DNA of 64,000 nt from Hybos culiciformis (lineage: Eukaryota; Arthropoda; Insecta; Diptera; Hybotidae), in contig OZ023273.1 in NCBI GenBank assembly GCA_964007475.1, forward strand, positions 39,743,525 to 39,807,524. Direction: 5' to 3'. The notes beneath the pieces were generated by a model. That model was not told where the DNA came from and ran no database searches. It saw nothing but the letters and a program-made list of their open reading frames with translations. Below, piece by piece: positions 48,020-60,497 of this stretch (position 1 is the stretch's first letter; every line of letters begins with the position of its first letter). The translations under genes and the position numbers were made by a program.

Positions 48020-51000
48020 ATGCCGTCAGCAGTGAAAAAATATCGTCGAGAATCCTCAGAGATTTCATGTTGTCTAAAATATGTCATGTTCAGTTTTAAT
48101 GTCGTTTTCTGGGTAAGTTAAAACAAAATGTAGGTACCTACCTATATACATAGGTAGGTATCTACCTACCTATCTTCCTATGCCTATAAAAGTGTTGGAA
48201 CACAAAGTTTTATTAGAAAACAGGTTCTAAAAATTATCATTTATTATTAATTCTATATTAAATACCTACCTAAGTACCTATTTTATTAATTTTAATTTCC
48301 TTAATTTGAAAATAATGGCAGTCTTAGTAGTTCTAATGGTTAGAAGTTCTAAATAACAATGATTTTCTTTGTTTTATTGTCTCTCATAATAAGTATATTA
48401 TTTTTTATTTGTTAAAAATTCCACAATTCACGTATGAACAACTAGCAACTAATATGTTTGCTTATTCAGCATATTGTAGATTTTTTAATATTACTTATAA
48501 AAAGAATAATCATCTTTTGGAAAGGAGATACTTAACGGAGCCATTATATATACATTCATCATAGTTATGTAGGTACCTATATAGTTATAAAGATCTTGTA
48601 AGATTTCTCTTTCTAACTAAGTACCCCCGATTGAGATTGTTTTAGTTGCCTGTTTCGATACCAATAAAATCCCTTACCCTTACAATAATACGATAAGCAA
48701 AGGAGGCATTCAGGAGAAAAAAATCCTTATTTTATTGACGTTATAATAACTTACAGAGAAAAGATTTCAGTTTATTTCTTAGTACAGAGCTTAATTTATT
48801 TAACTTAAGTTCTGTTATTCTTGAAGAATTTGCTTTTTAAGGCTTATTTTTAGAACCCATGCTTTGGTTTCCTTTCTTATTGGATTTTAATAATTTTGTT
48901 AATAATTTTGTTTGTTTGTATTATTATTTAGAATTAGTTCAATTGCATCTATTTTTTTATTATCTCGACAGTATAAATATAAATTCAACCATTCTAAGGC
49001 TTTTAGCTTAAATTTGATTAGGTAAATAAAATCTATTACACATCCCTCTATTCTGCAATTTTTGAAATTTTTCTAATCTCTATCATAAAAGTAGTAGTAT
49101 TGAATTTATTAATAATATAGTTTAAAATCTTTAAACAAAATTCATTACATGTACCTACTAGTTTTATTTTAATGTTTTTTTGTAATGAAGCTTAGATAAT
49201 CATAAAATATAATAATAAGTAGATTTAGTAAAGTAATTAGTATTAAATATTATGAATTGTTCAATTAATGATTCAATATGAATCACTCTTCATGAATTTT
49301 CAACCAATTTTTAAATTTTATCAATTTTTCATTATGTACCTACCTATATCATTAAATTTTTAAAAACTTATTTTACAGGCTTAAGTATGATTCAATAAAA
49401 AATCAAAAAATATAGGTATTTTAAAAAGCTAGATTTTTGAAAACAAAAAAAATATTTTTTTTTTTCAAAATTATTTATTTCATTATTATTAATCATATTC
49501 ATAATCAGTTTGTAGAATATGTACTTAAGCCTGTAAAATAAGTTTTTAAAAATTTAATGATATAGGTAGGTACATAATGAAAAATTGATAAAATTTAAAA
49601 ATTCATGAAGAGTGATTCATTTACATTTCAATATCGGTTCCTTATAACTAAGTTTTGCAGTTTTGGTAGTCTATTTGTAGTTGTTTGCAATATATTTACG
49701 TAAGTACGTACATTTGTAAGCTCTGTAGTGAAAAGGACAATTTCAAATAACATCAAAATTATTGTATAAGTTATGTTAGTGTTATTTTATCAACACTGTT
49801 ACGCGTTCAATGTTATTATTTTTAATTTTTTTCAATCTCGAGAGCAACCGACTACAAAATAAAAGAAATAATTTCATGTTTAAAAATTTTTTTTTTTGAA
49901 ACACATTCTATTTATTTAATGTATATACATTGAAAAGTGTGCGAATTTCTTGTAAAATGATTAAATTCATTTTAGAAAAAATTAAATTGTTGAATTTTAG
50001 TGTATTTTAGAACCAATTGAATAAACTTTCTTAAAATCAATAAGTAGGTAAGCCAAAGGTGGCCAAAGTTCTTTTTATATCAAAAGCTCTAAGTAAGTAG
50101 TTTCATTTGCTTTAGCTGTAAAAAAAATCATTATGTTTATACAATTAGTAGGCTTCTTTTCTGGGGGGATACAATTAATTTTATTTGTGAGTTTAATAAA
50201 ATAAACAAGTAATTAGAGTATTAGACAAATCTCTTTAAAAATATTGGTTCTTAGTTTTTTTTTAGTGTAAACAAAAGACTTAAGTAGAGAACTTTTAATC
50301 ATTAAAAAATAAAGTCACAAACTTAAAACATATCTTCCAAAATAATAATCTCATTTTTAGGCATAAGTATTCAAAAACAATCTGATACATAAGAATTTCT
50401 GGTTTTTAGAGGTAAGGAATAAACTATCTCGGGGTAAGCATAGCATATAGTAATTTTCTGTAATAGATCACCAAATCCCGTGGGAGTTTAAACACTTAAT
50501 TCTAGCATTAAATCGCCTGATTCGACATCATTTGAATTTATTTTCCAGATTCTGTAGTTCAAATTTGATATTAAAATAATTAAAATACTTTCTTGATAAG
50601 AATACATACTTGCATCCGTCGAAGGTGGTTAAGTTCGGCTAGTTTGTATAGATATTTTTTTAAGAAGAAAACTCGTGAATTTTTTATTTAGCATTTAGCA
50701 TTGAAACCACTAGTTTGATTTATTTTAAAAACTAATTTGTTATATTTTTAATATTTCTAGATGTGTGGTTTAGTTATTTTAGGCATCGGCATTTGGGCAT
50801 GGAGTGAAAAAGATATTTTTAATAATTTATCAAAATTTACATTCATCGCATTAGATCCTGCGTTTTTATTAATAATTATTGGTTCTTCTACATTTATAAT
50901 TTCATTTACTGGTAGTATTGGAGCCTTAAGAGAAAATACATGTTTGCTAGGAACTGTAAGTACGATTTGTAATTACTTTCTTATACATAAAAATTAATTG

Positions 51001-52721
51001 TTAAATTTTTATTTTTGTGTTACAGTATGCGATTTTATTAACAATTTTATTAATAATAGAAATAAGCCTTGGAACTCTTGCATTTATATTGAAAGATAAA
51101 GGATGGGTAAGTATTAAGCAAATACAATAAAAATAATCCAGATATGACCGAATAAAATGTACTAAATAATTTTTTTTATTTAAAATAATTCTTATCATAG
51201 ATTAAAGACCAAGCGACAGAGGGTTTAAGAGCATTTATAATACACTATCGAGAAGATCCAGATCAACAAAATTTGATAGACTGGATTCAAGAAGATTGGC
51301 TTCAATGTTGTGGGATCGATGGTGTGAAAAATAATTTTAAATTTTAATGAGATTAATTTAAAGAAATGTATTAATTTTTTTAGGTCCAAAAGATTGGGAT
51401 TCTAATAATTATTTCAATTGCTCTTCTGGGTCTGTTGGTTCAAGAGAAGCTTGTGGAGTTCCATTCTCATGCTGTAAGCCAAGAGCAATGGAAATAATAA
51501 AAAATAAACAATGCGGATACGATGTTAGAAAAGAAGGATATGTAAGCCATTCAAAAGTTATAAATTATATTTATGCACTCAAAAGAAGATTTACAGAAAA
51601 CTATTATAATTAAAAATGCTTTCAAATTTAAAATGTATGGCACTAAATTGATCAATCTTCAAAAATGTTCATTTCAAAAAAAAAATTATTCTAGGTATCT
51701 ACTCAAATATTAATTTTGTTATTTAGAAAAAAAAAACAAAGGCAAAAATTATAAATTTAATATTATCTTATGCTTAAGCATACAGACAATCTATTGATTT
51801 TCAAAATATTTTGAGTGCATAAATTAAAAAGGTTGTTATTCCAAATAGTAATATTAATTTAATGGCACAGCCCGCTGATAGACATATTTATGAGAGAGGA
51901 TGTTTAAGAGCAGGAGAGGATTGGTTAGAAAATCATTTAATTGGTGTCGGTGGGACTTGCCTTAGTATCATGATAACAGAGGTTCACATTCTTATTAAAA
52001 ACAATAATGTTGAATTTTTTATTCTTTTCTTTCACAATTTATTTTTATAATTGTATTATATAAAGAATAAGTCGATCAAGTGTGGTTGAAAAAAAAAGTA
52101 TTGTAATATAACAAAATAAATATTACTATTTTGCTTAAAATTAAATATTTTATTAGCTTAAATTAAACGAAATAATAGCGATCATTCCACCTTGATCACT
52201 TCCTTTGATTTTTGAATTAGTTTTTAGTATTTTGCTTTTATTTCAATAATGTTAGATGACATTAAATCATTTTAATCATAATAAAGTTTCCTCTCTTTAA
52301 ATTGGTCAGTATTTTTTACATCAGTATTTTAGTTTCCATAGAGCTTCGTTTTTGTAAAAATATTTTTTTTTTGTTTTTATTTTATTTTCATATTTTGCTA
52401 TGAAGGATGGAGACGTGTCTAAAATAATTTATGAAAAAGGTTGCGTACAAGCTGGCGAAGAATGGATTGAGCGCAATCTCATAATTATTTCGACAATATC
52501 AATATTTTTAATTTTTTTTCAGGTAAATTTTATTTATGTCGGTCATTATATATTTATTTTTTAAATATTTTTGTGCATTGTTGTTTAATGTGGTAATTAA
52601 TTAATTATTTTGAATAAATTAAAAAAATTAATGTTTCAATTTTTCTTTTCAGATTTTGGGAATTTGTTTTTCGCAAAATTTACGAGCTGATATTCAAGCA
52701 CAAAAGTCTAAATGGCATTGA
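48020..52721 (+). CDS. TspanC8-type tetraspanin (Tspan5/14/33 group)
   Basis: Four-pass membrane protein. TspanC8 members bind the metalloprotease ADAM10/Kuzbanian and support Notch processing. Coding exons: 48020-48112, 50761-50955, 51026-51106, 51201-51321, 51384-51541, 52406-52522, 52653-52721, joining to 277 aa. Membrane segments lie near 19-44, 62-82, 92-116 and 237-262. The large extracellular loop (about 117-236) holds eight cysteines: QCCG, YFNC, ACG, SCC, QCG and GCV. That count defines the C8 group. Junctional Cys precede TM1 (SCCLKY). TM4 carries the conserved polar residue (Gln at the exon 6 end). An in-frame alternative to exon 6 lies at 51871-51981. Intron 1 (2.6 kb) holds a long-armed MITE. 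Confidence 0.92.
49278..49620. mobile_element. MITE with ~100-bp near-perfect arms in tetraspanin intron 1
   Basis: Arms begin ATGAATCACTCTTCATGAAT and end with the exact inverse (ending GAGTGATTCAT). They are 49278-49387 and 49522-49620 and match almost base for base apart from a 10-11 base insertion in the left arm. Loop about 134 bases. No clear target duplication. The arms include ACCTACCTAT, so this family may help spread the GGTAGGTA runs seen through the window. Confidence 0.85.
51570..51823. mobile_element. Possible short MITE in tetraspanin intron 5
   Basis: TTTATGCACTCAAAA at the left end and TTTTGAGTGCATAAA at the right end are perfect 15-bp inverted repeats about 255 bp apart, with an AT-rich non-coding interior. 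It ends about 50 bases before the alternative exon at 51871. Confidence 0.55.
51871..51981 (+). CDS. Alternative exon 6a of the tetraspanin gene
   Basis: Encodes 37 residues, ending the large loop and most of TM4: HIYERGCLRAGEDWLENHLI, then a hydrophobic run ending ITE. It parallels exon 6b (52406-52522: IIYEKGCVQAGEEWIERNLI, ending FFQ). Both start and end in phase 0, so either one, but not both, gives a complete tetraspanin (275 or 277 aa). Both supply the eighth loop cysteine and a polar residue (Glu or Gln) at the same TM4 place. The acceptor (GGCACAG) and donor (GAG/GTTCAC) are weaker than those of 6b, so 6a could be a minor or decaying exon. Confidence 0.65.
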
Positions 52722-52755
52722 CCTAATATTGCCCCTGTCGCTGTATAATTTTTTA

Positions 52756-52761
52756 AATAAA
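52756..52761 (+). promoter_or_regulatory. Candidate polyadenylation signal of the tetraspanin gene
   Basis: AATAAA about 35 nt after the tetraspanin stop codon. Position-based inference. Confidence 0.45.
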
Positions 52762-53051
52762 TAACTCAATTATAAATTAATAGAAAAATTGTTACTGCGT
52801 AAACATTTTTTTTTTGTATTTTTAAATGTATAATTTTATTTTTATCGTTTCTTTTACGTATATTAAAATTTTTTTTTTCCGGAACAAATTTTTTTACTTT
52901 TTACTTTTATACATTTAAGTCTTTCGAAATTGTAACATTTATAATATTTATTTTAAAATTACGTTATTTTTAGTGTCTCAAAGCTGCCAAATTTAAGATA
53001 TTTTTACATAAAATACAAAATAATGGAAAAGAAAATTTATAAAATAACAAT

Positions 53052-53172
53052 ACAAGTGCTTCTTCCGGATAAGTTTCTGGAATAAAAATAATCCATGCAT
53101 TTTGTTAAGTGTATACTAACAAAATGCAAGTGGAGTATATTTATTCCAAACACTTTTTCGGGAGAAATGTAA
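53052..53172. repeat. Small imperfect inverted repeat (MITE-like)
   Basis: AATCCATGCATTTTGTTA faces TAACAAAATGCA across a loop of about eight bases. Outer parts also pair (TTCCGGATAAGTTT with AACACTTTTTCGGGA), forming a stem of about 55 bp with mismatches. Confidence 0.55.
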
Positions 53173-53386
53173 TAATATGATTTCATTATTTGTTTTAAAA
53201 TAGATTTAGGTAGTAACATAAAAAAAATTTGCCCACCACATTATAATTATATTATCAAAAAAAAAAAAAAATTCTGTCAATCTGTTATAGAGTTATATTA
53301 ATATGTGGTTCATATAATTTTAATTATTTACTTATCGCATTAAACTTTATTGAAATTGTATTACAAAATCTCAACCAGATATCTAA

Positions 53387-53581
53387 TACCCTTTTTAAAC
53401 ATTCCTTTTTTCACTCCATTTTGAACAAAAACGTCACAAACCAAAAAAAAAAAGTAGTTGTTTTATTTTCAAAATGTCAAATATGCCAAAAAGCCAAGGA
53501 AAGCATCAGATAACTTTTTATATGAATAAAAAAGTGGTGGAATGAAAAACGGCATGAAAAAAAGAATGTTTAAAACGGGTA
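53387..53581. mobile_element. Tourist-like MITE, TAA target duplication
   Basis: The ends TACCCTTTTTAAACATTC and GAATGTTTAAAACGGGTA are inverted repeats. The pairing continues for about 30 bp (TTTTTTCACTCC against GGCATGAAAAAA). TAA lies on each side (53384-53386, 53582-53584). A 3-bp TWA duplication suggests the PIF/Harbinger group. 195 bp, non-coding. Confidence 0.7.
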
Positions 53582-56500
53582 TAAGGATGAAATTAAAGTT
53601 TATTGAAATCTTATTTCTTTTTTTTAACGTTCACTGTCTTTTTTAAATTAAGATGATGTCATGGATATTATTTTTTATTATAAAAGAGAGATGCTAGTGA
53701 TATGGAACATAAAATGTTTAAATTAATTTATACTAAATTATAACTTCCATTTTCTCCATGTAATAGATGTAAAACATGTAAAAAATTCAAAATTTCTATA
53801 AATAATGTTATTATATTAAAATTTTCTTGAATTAATCGTCGAAAAATAAAAATATATAAGTATTATCAGTTATTTTAGATTATTGGAAAATATTATTTTT
53901 ATAAAGTTTCATAATGCCATTTACGAATCGTTACTTAATATTGTATTCAATTTTTTTTTAATTTTAAATTATATAATTTCTGTTACGCTGCTATTTTAAT
54001 TCTAGAGATTGTTGCAATGTGGTTCCAAAAAAGTAGAAAAATAAAAAATTTAAATACAAAAAGTAAAATGAAAAATAATTTTAATTTACAAAGTTAATTT
54101 TTTCACGAAAATGTTCTTCAAGAAATTTTTTCAATAGAATACACATTTAATAACATTACACTAAATGAGGGTTTTGTATTACTTTAATATAACACAAAAT
54201 TCATACACACATTAATTTGTTTTAGAAAGATAAATTAAAATAAATTCTGATCGCGTAGACATAAATTGGAGAATAATAAATGTTCAATTATTTATTAATT
54301 GTATAACAAATTTTTCATTTTTGCGATAACGCAATTCCTGCCAACCATTTCTGATATTATATTTAATACATATAATGTATCATTTAATTACTTTATGTTA
54401 TATAGAATAAATTAGGATAATAGATATTGATATTATATACTATATACTTAATAAATATAATTATGTTAAATGAGAAAATTCGAATTTTTGAATTTTGAAA
54501 ATTTTTAGAGTCAATTTTTTTTTGCTTTAAAATAAATTAATAAAACTCAATATATTATTCAAATAAAAATACATAAGATTTTTAATTTGTATATTTTGTT
54601 TTTCATTTGTACGATAATTAATTTGAAAAAATAAATTATTATTATAAATCGATAGGGGCACTTTTAACATACTAGTATAAATTAATTAGAATAAAATAAA
54701 AATAATTAAAATAACATGTAAAAAGATTATAAAATTTTAATTGTAGAAAAACTATATTTTTCCAAAAACCAGTGCTTTTTTATATTTTGATTTTTGTAAT
54801 TCGTTTTAAACATAAAACATACTGCTCTCAAACATTTTGTAAGCTAATTTTTTAAAATAAGTTTTATGGCATTTTACAAATAAATCTAGCTCATTAACAA
54901 AAGTTCCTGAATTTTTTTTTGGACCTTCCTAATTAATTTTTATTAAAATGTGTTCGTTTAAACTAGTAGAAAATTTTAGAAGGTAGTGTTGAAAGCTTCC
55001 ATAATTCGTTTTTACGAAAATATGTTATTTCATTGATTTTTATAAAAAATCTAACAATAACTTGAAAGGAAAGCTTTAAAACTAAAGTACCAGAAGTTTA
55101 TGTATTTATGTATTCACATAATTAATAATAATACCAGACAAAATTTTTAGATCTAAGTACCTTTTTACAATAACACAAAATTAATAATTTAATTTTTATC
55201 TTTTTCCAAAATATAATAAAATTAATTTTTTAGAATAATAATTAAATATAATTATATTAGGATATCTTAAAATTTGTTAAACAGACTTTAGTATATTTGA
55301 GTTGTAAGTTTTTCAATAAATTAGGCATTACATTTATTATATTATTGTTATTTTAGATTTAAATAAAACTGTCATAATTTAAGAACTAAATAAAATTAAA
55401 TAAATTTCTCACACATTGTTTTTCAATTCAGTTATTTATTCTATTTTTCATCTGCTGTCCTTTATATATTTAAAAAAAATGAATAGGTGTCTAAAAAAAG
55501 TTAAAGTGGAAATGTATTTTCATAATTTCAAATTAACAAAGTGTAATTATTTTAAGCGGTTTAAATTTTGCAGTTTTTTTTTTAAATCTCTAAATTAATT
55601 ATTTAAAAGAAATCTTATGAATAAAATAATAATTTTCTGTTTGTTCATTTTATTAAAATGCTAATCAATTTATATTAACAGTGCTATTTAGTACATAAAA
55701 TTGATTTTAATCATTAATAAGATCAAATTGATAAAATTTTACTACTTAAAAGCCTCAAATTTAATCAATAAATATTTGGTTTACAATTAAAAATTATTAT
55801 TAGGTACCTATATTATCTGTGCAACTGACAACAAAAAATCAGTATTAGCGTGTTAGTTTTGATAAATTTTTCGAAAACAATTTTCGATCACCTTGAAAAT
55901 TTCAATAAAATTTGTTTTTTAAAATTTGTTTGTGAATTTTATGTCTATATAATACGCTACGGTATATGAAAAAAAATATAAACAATATTTTCGTATAGAA
56001 CAAAGTTATAAAATAAATTTAAAGCTTTTTAAACATTTTATAAATGAAAATCATGTTTTTAAAACTTAACTATGTAATGAAACTAGTCCCAACCAACTTA
56101 AAACCCAACATAACGATTTATGACTGCTATTTGACTTCAATTCTTTAGTAGTTTGTACTCTGACTTAAAATAGAAATTTCAAAAATAGTTAAACACAATG
56201 AATCTCTAACCTTGTCGTTGCAAACTTCTCATAATTCTTTAATTTAAATATCAGGAAGGTTTTATTTAGCCTTCTAGAATGTATTCACTGTAAAGTTTAT
56301 TTTGTAAGGGAATACTAAAATTAATTAATAAACAAAGATCTTAGATTGAATCAGAAATTGCAGAAAATTCAATATTAAGTAAGCTTATGTTAATGATTCA
56401 GTTTCAAATGCAATTATACCCTTATTGGAAAAAAACAATTGTAATAGCTCAGTTATGGTTCTTTTTGAGTACAAAATATACCTATATGTTATTGTTGAAG

Positions 56501-58195
56501 TTACTATATCTAATGTAGAATGTGTATTTGAGTAGTTTAATTTACACTTTACAGGCTTGAAATTAGTTGAAGCTTAATGTTGAAAAAACTAAATATTTAT
56601 GTCAATAAATGAATAGAGATTTGAGTAGTAATATTTTTTGTATACTTATGCTTATAATATATGATTTTTTTTTAAGCTGTAGTAAATCGTTCGACAAATA
56701 AATATTTATTTATTTATTTTATTTACCACTAATTAAGCTACAATCAAATTTACAATAAATAGTAAGTTAAACAATTTATGTAATATTCAAATTATAAAAA
56801 GCATTCAAAGCTGGTGCAGTGCTTTCATTTTATTATAAAAATGTATTAGATTTACTTAAGAATTATTAGAAGAGCAAATACAAATAAAGTACAATATAAT
56901 TTATGCAAACAAAGATAAACATTCTTAGCTTCGTAAATTTAACAAGTTAATCTGTTGAATTGGACAATATCAATAATTTACCTATCTTCATATTGAAAAA
57001 TTTATAATCGTTACAAACTCCTATTTTATTGAACATTCTCGTAGCAGATGGAAATAAGCCTCTTTGATTTAGAACTTTAACGTAATTTTCGTTAATAAAA
57101 TTAGCTTTATAAACCCCTTTTACATTATATTTGTAAGAAAATATCAAAGAAACAATTTTTTTCTTAAAAATGCCAGCGCTCATAAAATTGTCAAAATACA
57201 AATTACTATAGATATTGGATATTATTATCAAATAATTATAATTATACTAATTTTTTGATAATACTGCATAGTACTGATTTAAATTGGAAAAGCCGAAAGT
57301 ACTTTTGGCAATAATATTGATTAAAATTAAAAAAGAAAATATGAATAAAAATTTCATACACATAAATTTGTAATAAAAATTTTAAGTTTCGAAAAGAAAA
57401 CAACAGCGATCATAAGGTTAAAAGCTTATTATAGTTTTTTTTTTTATAATAAAGAAACATAGGAATATTAAATATTAATATAATATTGTATCTTGATTAG
57501 TGTTATTTCGATTTTCAAGCCGGGCGTACAAATTCATTGTCGCGTGGCAATTTTTTATCAATTTTATTTTGTTTTTATTATTCTACTTAATTTAAATATT
57601 ATAAAACTTTTCATTTTAATATTAATATTATTGACCACTTTTTAAATAGGTAGGTACTTATTAAAAATATGCATAATATTTGGAATTAAAAAACTAAAAT
57701 AAAAATCTATTTACAAATTAAATTTTTTACAATTTATACCTAAATACGATTTAATCAAAATTAATTGAAATTTATTCAATATTTCACAATGTATGATCGT
57801 GTAGTACTTTTTATCTGAAATTTCATTTTCGTACTTTACAAAATTTTTAAATAATAATTGAGGAACTAAATTAATGAAATATTGCTTTCAATTTTAGGAT
57901 AGAAACGTTGAACTGTAATCTTCTGCTAGTGAGCAATTCCAAAATGTAGTTGTAGAATATCACAAATTCAGTTTCATCATTATTTACTTTTAACTTTGTT
58001 TTATTTATAGCAAAATATCATGCTAGGCTAATTGTTTCTAATAAAAATACTAAGTTTATGAATATTAGGCATTAATAATAATGATAACTTAATTTAAACT
58101 AACGTGTTATAAGGTAATTTTTTCTAACAATTTTTAATAAAAGATTCTAATAGAAGCTAATAAGATTTGATCGAGTACGAGTTCATTTCAGTTAA

Positions 58196-58512
58196 ACCAT
58201 TGAGTAATAATATTTAAAAGAGGGGCAGAATTCATACAAGTAAATTTCAGAATTTTTTTGCTAAATAACTCAAAAATTATGACAATATTTTCAATGTATT
58301 GAGTAAAAAATTTTAACTCAAGTGTGCTTATTGTTAATTTTATTATTATTATTATTATATATTGTATTAAGAATAAACCCATTTGAGTGTGAAATTTTTA
58401 TTCAATACATTAATAATATTGTCATCATTTTTGAGTTATTTGAAAAAAAAAAAAATTCTGAAATTTACTTGTATGAATTCTGCCCCTCTTGTAAATATTA
58501 TTACTCAATGGT
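58196..58512. mobile_element. MITE with ~130-bp arms and TAA target duplication
   Basis: Arms start ACCATTGAGTAATAATATTT and end AAATATTATTACTCAATGGT. They stay similar for about 130 bp (including GAGGGGCAGAATTCATACAA) around a loop of about 55 bases. TAA flanks both ends (58193-58195, 58513-58515). The frames 58188-58382 (minus) and 58322-58525 (plus) only translate the arms. Confidence 0.8.
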
Positions 58513-60497
58513 TAATCATAGATAACCTAACTTAGCTTAACTATATGAAATTTTTAATTTCTAGATTTATGTTATCATAATCAAATACAAGTATTAATTT
58601 TAAAAAAATAATCATTTAATAAAAACATAAACAATGTGAAAACATACATAATACACAATTACACACCTATTTTAATTTAATATTAACTTATTAAGATGCG
58701 TGTACGAAAAAGAAATTTCGTTATTTGTATACGATTATCACACAGGTGGATTCATGTTGAAAGTAAACGAACTCGAACATTTCCGCTATAAAAGTGTCAT
58801 AATATGTTCATCACATGAATAGAAGTATTCCTGGACTTATGATCGGTCGAGTTACGGTTACGACCGATTTTTTCCCCATTTTTTCTTATTAGGTATGCAT
58901 TTGTTTTCATGCTTATAGAAATAGTATTTCAACGATTTCAACATTAGGTCGTAACATGTCGTCGGTGTTACTAAAGCTTTATCAAGTAAGCTACTTCGTT
59001 TTTGAAACTTGATTGTAAATATTTTACCATTTATTTACATTTGTATGTCATTGATTTTTATTTATTCTTTTTTTACATTCCAAATCCAAATTCCTAAAAA
59101 AAAAATTAGTTTTTAGATATTATTTACTTCAAGAAATGATTGAAAAATTGAATTAAAAAAATTAAATGTAAGTTTTATGAAAAATTGCTTTTAAAAATTA
59201 TTTTCTTTCAATTATATTGCAATTTTAAAATTTCAAGAACATCCAATTGGACTTTTTTTGGTTTGCACTAATAACGAAAAATGAATGCACATTTGGTAGG
59301 GTGATTTGATAATTTATTTTTAATATTGTTCAAGTTCAAACTGTATGCGGCTACATGCAATAGCGTCGAAATTTGTTGTATGCACTGTCAAAGGCACTTA
59401 CTTTGTACTTAATTTTGATGTTAAAACACTAATTCACATTGTTTATAAATTTAATGTTCTGTTACCGTATTATTGTTTTTGATAGAAATGAGGTAACCAC
59501 AACCAAATAATTAATTTAAGGCATAACAATATAGATATCTACCATGATGTCAGGTCCTGCGACTTAACGCAATTGATTGAGATATATAATCCTGGAATAT
59601 TATGTCACAATGAATTCGGACATATGAAACCACGGAGGTTTATATAACTAAATCAATTGGGACGTAAAGTCTTATGTTGCAGAGCCTTATTTCATGGCAC
59701 CACCAATATATACTTAAGAAGTTAGGTTTTTTTTATAAACTTTGAAGAAATGTTGATTAAATATGCTCAATATGTATATGGTATATCTAAGGGCTAATCT
59801 TATTTGTACATAATTCCATGATTGTATTCTACTTTTGAACATTGAAATTAGTTTCTGAAAAATCATTAAGATTATGATTGCATTGAACCACTGGGAAATA
59901 TAGTGTAAACAGAAATAAGTTCATAAAACTTTTTTGCTATGAATAGGTACTCCGTTTGATGATAATACGTAGATACCTAATTCTAAAAATGTTCTCAAAT
60001 TTAAAGAAAAATTACAATACTACGCAATGGAGCTAATCAGATTGTATTTTTCATAGTAAAAAAGTTGATGCACCATTCTTGGTTTAACCACAATATGTAC
60101 AGCTGCATAACCAGAGCTAATAAAGTAGGAGATGTCGCACCGCATTGTGTACTAAAATTTTTCATTTTCTATGGATGCCCACCGAAATGTCACAAATATG
60201 TATTTTGTTGAAAACTTTGTATTTTAGTTTAAAAAAATGTGTTTTTAATAACCTAACACATGCAAATGGTTTGTTGGTGTGTACTCGTACTTTATCTTTT
60301 GTGCTTCTACTTTCTACTAATTTTAATTTACCAACTGAAAATTAGAAATTTAAGGCACTCTGATTACTCTGATTCATAAATTTCATAAATGTTTATTTCA
60401 TTAATTTTTTATTTTATGCTTCAGTGAAGTGACTGATAACCCTATATGATTATAATGTTTTTTTTAAAGATAATCAATATACTGCAACATTCTGAAA

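Larger units (their letters stand above)
52762..60497. other. 7.7-kb non-coding region with small MITEs
   Basis: No recognisable gene. The minus frame 56947-57231 (94 codons) is unmatched to any family I know and probably chance. Recognised contents: an inverted repeat (53052-53172) and two MITEs (53387-53581, 58196-58512). A GC-richer stretch at 58740-59000 includes CGCTATAAAAGTGTC near 58783, a possible TATA box. An imperfect inverted pair around ACGCAATTGATT / AATCAATTGGGACG spans about 59560-59670. The end of the region should contain the promoter of the dicarboxylate carrier gene. Confidence 0.45.

Noticed and set aside
56947..57231. 94-codon minus-strand frame
   Set aside because: No family resemblance and no neighbouring exons; likely chance.
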